Assembly: GCA_039029355.1 (NCBI GenBank)
Contig: JBCCGI010000018.1
Location: 1 to 64,000 of the forward strand
DNA from: JBCCGI01 sp039029355
GTDB taxonomy: Bacteria; Planctomycetota; UBA1135; GCA-002686595
Direction of reading: 5' to 3'
DNA length: 64,000 nt
In this document: positions 59,700 to 64,000 of the stretch, piece by piece
Layout: every line of letters begins with the position of its first letter
Numbering within the stretch: position 1 is the first letter of the stretch
Made by a program: the position numbers and the translations under genes
Notes under the pieces: generated by a model
Database searches by the model: none
Seen by the model: the letters and a program-made list of their open reading frames with translations, nothing else
Told to the model about the DNA's origin: nothing

Positions 59700-61231
59700 A
59701 GCCGAAGACCCTCGCCTTCGCCGCCGCGGCGCTCGCCTACGGCGTCCTGATCTTCGGCTTCTACAGCCGCCTGCCCGTAGGCGTGCAGGAGTTCCTGCCG
59801 ATCCTCGGCCTGCTCCTGACGATCGCCTTCGTCGTCCAGCGGCTCCCGCGGATCGACGTCGGCCACACCGACGGGTTCCGGCGGCGTCGGCTGACGAACT
59901 GGTTGCCGCTTGGGCTGACCTACGCGTTCCTCTACATGGGGCGCTACAACCTGAAGGTCAGCAAGTTCGCCTTCGAGTCGATGTCGGACGGCTCGGGCGG
60001 AGCGCTGATGGGCAACGACGACTTCGGCGTCATCTTCATGGTGGGCACGATCACCTACGGGTGCTCGTTCCTCATCAACGGCCCCCTGACCGACCGCTAC
60101 GGCGGGCGCTTCTCGATCCTGGTCGGCGCCGCCGGCGCGTCCGTCGCAAACGTGCTGATGGGGCTGGCGTCGTGGACGCTGCTCGAGCGCGGGCCGATGC
60201 ACGAAGAGATCGCTGGCAGCTTCACGCCGATCTTTTCGGTGCTCTACGCGGCCAACATGTACTTCCAGAGCTTCGGCGCCGTGGCGATCGTCAAGGTCAA
60301 CGCGCCGTGGTTCCACGTGCGCGAGCGCGGCGTGTTCGGCGCGATCTTCGGCATCCTGATCTCGCTCGGGATCTACTTCGCCTACGACTGGGGCGGGCTG
60401 ATCCTCGAGCACGTCGGGCTGGCCTGGGTCTTCTTCGTGCCCGCCGTGCTGCTCGCGGTGTTCTGGGTGTTCGACTTCGCGGTGGTGCGCAACTCGCCGG
60501 CCGAGGCCGGCCAGAAGGACTTCGACACGGCGGACGCCTCCTCCGGCGACGACGGGCCGCAGCTATCGGCGCTCCAGGTCTTCAAGCGCATGCTGGCGAA
60601 CCCGATCATCGTCACGATCGCGGGCATCGAGTTCTGCAGCGGCTTCCTGCGCCAGGCGATCATGCAGTGGTACCGCACGTTCGCGAAGCAGACCGACGCC
60701 GTGCTGGGCTTCAAGGACGACTTCGTCTACGAGCGCTGGGGCATGCTGCTCTGCTGCGCCGGCATCCTGGGCGGCGTCTTTGCGGGTGTGCTCTCGGACC
60801 ACCTGTTCCAGTCGCGCCGCGGGCCGGTGGCGGGCGTGCTCTACACGATCATGTTCGTCGGGTCGCTGGTGCTGTGCGCTGCCTTCAAGACCCCGGTTGC
60901 CGGGCCGCTGGTCATCCTGATGTCGATGGCGGTCATCGGCGTCCACGGCATGCTCTCGGGCACCGCCTCGATGGACTTCGGCGGCCGCAAGAACGTGGGC
61001 GTCGCGGTCGGGATCATCGACGGCTTCGTCTACCTCGGGACCGGCGTGATGTCGTTGACCTACGCGATCCTGCTGCCGAAGGAGGAGCTCGACGCCTCCG
61101 GCCAGCTGGTCGGACCGGTGACCGACCCGGCGAACTGGTGGGCCTGGCCGGCGGCCATGGTGCCGCTCTCCCTGCTCGGCCTGGTGCTGACCCGCAAGGT
61201 CTGGCACGCCAAGCCCAAGGCCGCCAAGTAG
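59696..61231 (+). CDS. MFS transporter, organophosphate:phosphate antiporter-like
   Basis: A 511-residue transporter with two short additional helices at the N-terminus before the MFS core. NWLPLGLTYAFLYMGRYNLK matches the opening of GlpT/UhpT-type antiporters (MGRYN), GPLTDRYGGRFSILVG is motif A, and FGGRKNVGVAVGIIDGFVYL resembles the GlpT region between helices 10 and 11. Likely substrate is a sugar phosphate or glycerol phosphate, which suits its coupling to a HAD phosphatase-like gene. The substrate is not decided by sequence. Confidence 0.82.
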   Translation: MKPKTLAFAAAALAYGVLIFGFYSRLPVGVQEFLPILGLLLTIAFVVQRLPRIDVGHTDGFRRRRLTNWLPLGLTYAFLYMGRYNLKVSKFAFESMSDGSGGALMGNDDFGVIFMVGTITYGCSFLINGPLTDRYGGRFSILVGAAGASVANVLMGLASWTLLERGPMHEEIAGSFTPIFSVLYAANMYFQSFGAVAIVKVNAPWFHVRERGVFGAIFGILISLGIYFAYDWGGLILEHVGLAWVFFVPAVLLAVFWVFDFAVVRNSPAEAGQKDFDTADASSGDDGPQLSALQVFKRMLANPIIVTIAGIEFCSGFLRQAIMQWYRTFAKQTDAVLGFKDDFVYERWGMLLCCAGILGGVFAGVLSDHLFQSRRGPVAGVLYTIMFVGSLVLCAAFKTPVAGPLVILMSMAVIGVHGMLSGTASMDFGGRKNVGVAVGIIDGFVYLGTGVMSLTYAILLPKEELDASGQLVGPVTDPANWWAWPAAMVPLSLLGLVLTRKVWHAKPKAAK

Positions 61232-61239
61232 TCGGCGTG

Positions 61240-61506
61240 GTGCGGAACGTACACGCCTGGAAGACCCGCACGCCCGAGGGCGAGCGGCGCGAGGTGAAGG
61301 CGCACTTCTTCGCCAAGAAGTGGACGCTGAAGGCCAAGGTCCGCGGCGAGGAGTCGTGGACCGAGTACGACGAGCCGCTGCTCGACGACCTGATCGACCT
61401 GCGCCTGATCCTCTTCAACAAGTACCAGCGCCACCGGACGGCCTGGGAGCACGTCGAGAGCGTCGAGAAGCTGATCCGCGAGCGCGGCGGCTCCTGGGAG
61501 GACTAG
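61240..61506 (+). CDS. Small conserved-looking protein, unknown function
   Basis: 88 residues from GTG 61240 (GTG 61237 is alternative). The sequence is strongly basic at first (VRNVHAWKTRTPEGERREV) and then acidic and helical: YDEPLLDDLIDLRLILFNKY and HVESVEKLIRERGGSW. Good codon bias and position 8 bases after the MFS gene support it as real. No family was recognised. It converges on the gene at 61503, with stops sharing CTAG. Confidence 0.6.
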   Translation: MRNVHAWKTRTPEGERREVKAHFFAKKWTLKAKVRGEESWTEYDEPLLDDLIDLRLILFNKYQRHRTAWEHVESVEKLIRERGGSWED

Positions 61507-61988
61507 GCCGCCCGGCGCGCCGGGTCTGCGTCCTCCTCCTCCTCCGCGGACGCCGCGGCGTCGGCGGAGGGAGCGCCCGCACGCGCCGCGTCCAGCGCCG
61601 CGTTGATCAGCGCGCAGAGCTCGTGCAGCTGATCCTCTTTCCGGATCCGGCAGGGTCCCGGATCGCGTCCCGCCGCGACCTCGAACAGGTGCATCTTGAA
61701 GCGGTGGATCGGGCCCGCGACGCGGAAGGTCGTCAGCACGCCGATGGCGAAGATCGGCGGCAGCAGCAGCACGAACGAGGTCAGCAGCACGCTGATCAGG
61801 AGGCCGGGCACCTCCTGCTGCAGGTACTCGCCGCCGGTGGGCATACCCGAGGCGACGCGCGTCAGGGACTGCGCGAGCAGCACCGTCTGCGCGGTGAGCG
61901 CGAGCGTGCAGAAGCCGAGGAACAGGAATACGAGCTTCAGCTGGAAGCCCGGGACGATCTTGCGGCGGCGCTTGTAGGTGTGGGTCAT
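61503..61988 (-). CDS. Two-helix membrane protein with HAMP-like segment
   Basis: A 161-residue protein. The basic start YKRRRKIVPGFQLKLVFLFL leads into a membrane helix (about 14-36), followed by a periplasmic loop of about 30 residues (GMPTGGEYLQQEVPGLL) and a second helix (about 65-90). The part after it (FRVAGPIHRFKMHLFEVAAG) has the AGPIxRF signature of HAMP-like sequences often annotated as chemotaxis proteins, then ends in an Ala/Glu-rich tail. No methyl-accepting or output domain is present, so it is a truncated sensor or a structural partner. It is last in an operon with the HEAT protein upstream. Confidence 0.65.
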   Translation of the reverse strand: MTHTYKRRRKIVPGFQLKLVFLFLGFCTLALTAQTVLLAQSLTRVASGMPTGGEYLQQEVPGLLISVLLTSFVLLLPPIFAIGVLTTFRVAGPIHRFKMHLFEVAAGRDPGPCRIRKEDQLHELCALINAALDAARAGAPSADAAASAEEEEDADPARRAA

Positions 61989-62005
61989 GGCGGGGGATGG
62001 GGGAC

Positions 62006-63310
62006 TTAGCCTCGCTGGGCAAGGAGCGCGGTGAGCTCGGGGCCCGGCCGCATTCCGGTGATGACCTGGATCGCGCGGGCGGCGGCCTCGCGCACCTTCG
62101 GGGCGCGGTCCTCGAGGCAGGCGTGCAGCTCGGGCAGCACGGTCCACGACTTGAGGTAGCCGAGCGTTGAGCAGGCGAGGTAGACGAGATCGGGCTCGGG
62201 CCGCTTGAGTGCGTCGCACACCGAGCGCGCCACCTCGTGCCGGTACAGCCGGTGCCGGGCGACGCGCATGAGAAGGTCGGTCGCCTCCGCCGGCGGGCCG
62301 TGCACGATCCGCGAGAGCTGCTGGGAGGCCTCCTTGGCCCACCACTCCTGCTCAGCCTCGAACCACGCGTTCCAGCGCGACGGGTTGAGCCCGATGCGCT
62401 CGCCGGTCAGAGCCTGCAGCGTCTCGACCGCCTTCTTGGGCACCGCGGGCATCGGGTCGTCGAGCAGCCTCAGCAGCTCCGGCACCGAGCCGGCGTCGTC
62501 CAGCTGGCCCACGGTGTGAGTGGCGATCAGGATCAGCTCGTAGTCGCGTCCGTTCAGGTAGCCGCGCACGCGCCGGAGCACCTCGTCGTGGAACGGTGGC
62601 GCGAGCGTCGCGCCGACGCGTCCCACGTGGACCAGCAGCAGCGGATCCAGGGCGGGATGCTGCCCGAGCCGCCCCGCGAGGACGCCCAGCCCGTCGCCGC
62701 CGCCGTGCTCCGCGACGGCGCTCACCAGGGCGTGGAGCAGCGCGTCGTGGGCCGCGTCGAAGGCGAGCTCGGCATGCGCGACGCCGCCCGGATCGCGCCC
62801 CAGGATGCGGTCGAGGGAGGTCCCGAACTGCGCGCGGTCGACGACGCTCGGGCCCGCTTCGGAGCCGCCGGCGACGCGCGCCAGCAGCGGCAAGTCCGGG
62901 CCCAGGCCGACCTCGCCGAGGATCGCGAGCGCGGCGCGCCGGCGCTCCGGGGCGGTCTCGCCGGCGGTCAGCTCCGCGAGGTGGCCGACGACCCCCTCGT
63001 GGGGCAGCCGGCCCAGCGCCGCGAGCAGGCGACGCTCTTCGTCGCTCCGGAGCCCGACCTCGGTGCGCTCGTCCCCCGGGCTGGGGAAGCTGCGCGTCTC
63101 CACGATCTCGACGACCGCCGGCACGACGACCGACCCGAGCGCGGCGACGTCGTCGGGCGTCCGGTCGGGCGGGCGTTCGCCGGCGCGCGCGGCGAGCAGC
63201 AGCTCGGCGACGCGCTCGGCCTGGCTCGTCCCGGCGGCCCGTGTCGGAGTCGGCGCCGCCCCGAGGGCGGCGACCAGCAGGAAGGGGAGGTGGAGTTGGA
63301 GGCTTGTCAT
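62006..63310 (-). CDS. Exported HEAT-repeat protein
   Basis: A 434-residue protein with a signal peptide (SLQLHLPFLLVAALGAAPT). The chain is almost all helical HEAT repeats, such as RRAALAILGEVGLGPDLPLL, VPELLRLLDDPMPAVPKKAV and KVREAAARAIQVITGMRPG. One region with SRWNAWFEAEQEWWAK is similar to the Trp-rich end of the HEAT protein at 35341 (EEWQRWWNKN), suggesting one exported HEAT family in this organism. The ATG overlaps the stop of the gene upstream (ATGA). Function is unknown. Confidence 0.78.
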   Translation of the reverse strand: MTSLQLHLPFLLVAALGAAPTPTRAAGTSQAERVAELLLAARAGERPPDRTPDDVAALGSVVVPAVVEIVETRSFPSPGDERTEVGLRSDEERRLLAALGRLPHEGVVGHLAELTAGETAPERRRAALAILGEVGLGPDLPLLARVAGGSEAGPSVVDRAQFGTSLDRILGRDPGGVAHAELAFDAAHDALLHALVSAVAEHGGGDGLGVLAGRLGQHPALDPLLLVHVGRVGATLAPPFHDEVLRRVRGYLNGRDYELILIATHTVGQLDDAGSVPELLRLLDDPMPAVPKKAVETLQALTGERIGLNPSRWNAWFEAEQEWWAKEASQQLSRIVHGPPAEATDLLMRVARHRLYRHEVARSVCDALKRPEPDLVYLACSTLGYLKSWTVLPELHACLEDRAPKVREAAARAIQVITGMRPGPELTALLAQRG

Positions 63311-64000
63311 GATCCGGTGACTTCCCAGGTGTAGACCTCGCGCGCGAGCAGACCCTCGAAGTCGCCCAACGGCCCGCTGTACTCGCGCACGTCCCCGAGC
63401 AGCGCGCGCCACCGCACGGTCAGGGTCCACTCGTCGGCTGCGGCGTCGGCGCTGGGGGCTCCGTCGGCATCGGCGTCGGGAGCCCGCACGCCCCAGACCG
63501 TGTAGCTGTCGGCGCCGACCGGGTGCCAGTCCTCCGCCGGCCCCTCGTAGCGCTCGGCGCGCCAGCCGTACCAGTGGTCGGCGATCAACGTCCACGAGCG
63601 CATCTCGCGCGCGCTCCCCAGCGGAGCCAGGTCGTCGACGTTCAGCTCGAGCAGGGCCAGGGGGCCCAGTGCCCGGCTGCGGACGCGCCGCGGCACTTCG
63701 TCGATCTGCCAGCTGATGAACCGCGGCAGCGGCACGGCGCCGGAGTTGCCCATCACGCCGCTGTCGAAGTGCAGGCGCGAGTAGGGCGCCAGCTGGAGGT
63801 TGCGCGCGGCGAGCGTGCCGAAGATCTCGAAACCCGCCCCGACCGAGACCTCGGCCTGGGGGCCGTAGACCATGCCGTAGAAGCGCGAGCTGGCGTTGAG
63901 CTCGATCGGGCCGGCGTCGCCGGCGATCTGTAGCGAGAGGTCCTGCGGCGCGCGTCCCGCGACGTCGACCACCGAGCCTTCTTCGAGCCGGGCCGAGCCC
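63307..64000 (-). CDS. Surface/pilus-assembly-like protein with DUF7305-type repeat (5'-truncated by window edge)
   Basis: The frame is open to the right edge, so the N-terminus is missing; at least 231 codons are visible. SRFYGMVYGPQAEVSVGAG and FEIFGTLAARNLQLAPYSRL followed by HFDSGV match the repetitive beta structure of DUF7305 domains seen at the end of PilX-like or polymer-forming adhesin proteins. After it comes a region with RFISWQIDEVPRRV and a C-terminal domain ending TWEVTGS. Probably part of a surface or pilus-like structure. Coupled to the HEAT protein gene downstream (ATGA). Confidence 0.7.
   Translation of the reverse strand, partial: GSARLEEGSVVDVAGRAPQDLSLQIAGDAGPIELNASSRFYGMVYGPQAEVSVGAGFEIFGTLAARNLQLAPYSRLHFDSGVMGNSGAVPLPRFISWQIDEVPRRVRSRALGPLALLELNVDDLAPLGSAREMRSWTLIADHWYGWRAERYEGPAEDWHPVGADSYTVWGVRAPDADADGAPSADAAADEWTLTVRWRALLGDVREYSGPLGDFEGLLAREVYTWEVTGS

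Noticed and set aside
1..64000. CRISPR arrays, tRNA genes and prophage modules
   Set aside because: I saw no regularly spaced repeats, no tRNA-like cloverleaf with conserved TpsiC arm, and no phage structural genes; a tRNA scan was not possible.

Overview
The window is very GC-rich chromosomal DNA. Several features point to a member of the Planctomycetota, probably a lineage far from the model species: TIGR02999-type ECF sigma factors translationally coupled to Ser/Thr kinases that carry a membrane segment and TPR or beta-propeller tails; a sigma factor fused to a membrane segment; large secreted proteins ending in a shared C-terminal domain; DCNGNG calcium-binding repeats; and a deoxyhypusine-synthase-like protein. 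This is inference from gene content; there is no rRNA in the window. GTG and TTG starts, 4-base start/stop overlaps and tail-to-tail overlaps of 4 bases are common, so genes are tightly packed.

Layout. 1-4244: a truncated sigma/membrane fusion gene divergent from a sigma-kinase pair. 4285-16474: a BNR-repeat secreted protein, a TIR-like protein, a MOSC protein, ankyrin protein, a second kinase, an SDR, a cysteine synthase, two VOC proteins, an ASCH protein and a RES/Xre toxin-antitoxin pair. 16628-24202: secreted and membrane proteins (CBM-like, hydrolase, carboxypeptidase-regulatory-like, beta-helix). 24218-40471: metabolism and transport (Pap-type PPK2, orphan outer-membrane efflux protein, methyltransferase-acetyltransferase fusion, Xer recombinase, MFS, pabB, xseA, glycosyltransferase). 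40472-49730: an island of visibly lower GC with a tandemly duplicated sigma-kinase module, a 1186-residue Ig-like secreted protein and a deleted IS1182-type element. 49789-64000: acyl-CoA-dehydrogenase-like enzyme with HxlR regulator, a deoxyhypusine-synthase-like gene coupled to a double PARP-type zinc-finger gene, aldo/keto reductase, rfbC, an mddA-like methyltransferase, nadA, a HAD protein, an MFS transporter, and a terminal operon of HEAT and surface-structure proteins.

The two most striking finds are the following. (1) At 56765-57295 on the minus strand there is a 176-codon lipoprotein reading frame, invisible to ordinary ORF calling because it contains two in-frame UGA codons. Each UGA sits at the first cysteine position of one of two tandem heavy-metal-associated (HMA)-like repeats, and each is followed at 18 and 21 nt by a hairpin with the same CGUGC loop. 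This looks like a two-selenocysteine protein with bacterial SECIS elements. (2) The duplicated sigma-kinase module at 40964-45391 has suffered complementary internal deletions: copy 1 keeps its kinase but only a 25-residue sigma remnant, copy 2 keeps its sigma but only a kinase rump, so together they amount to one working pair.
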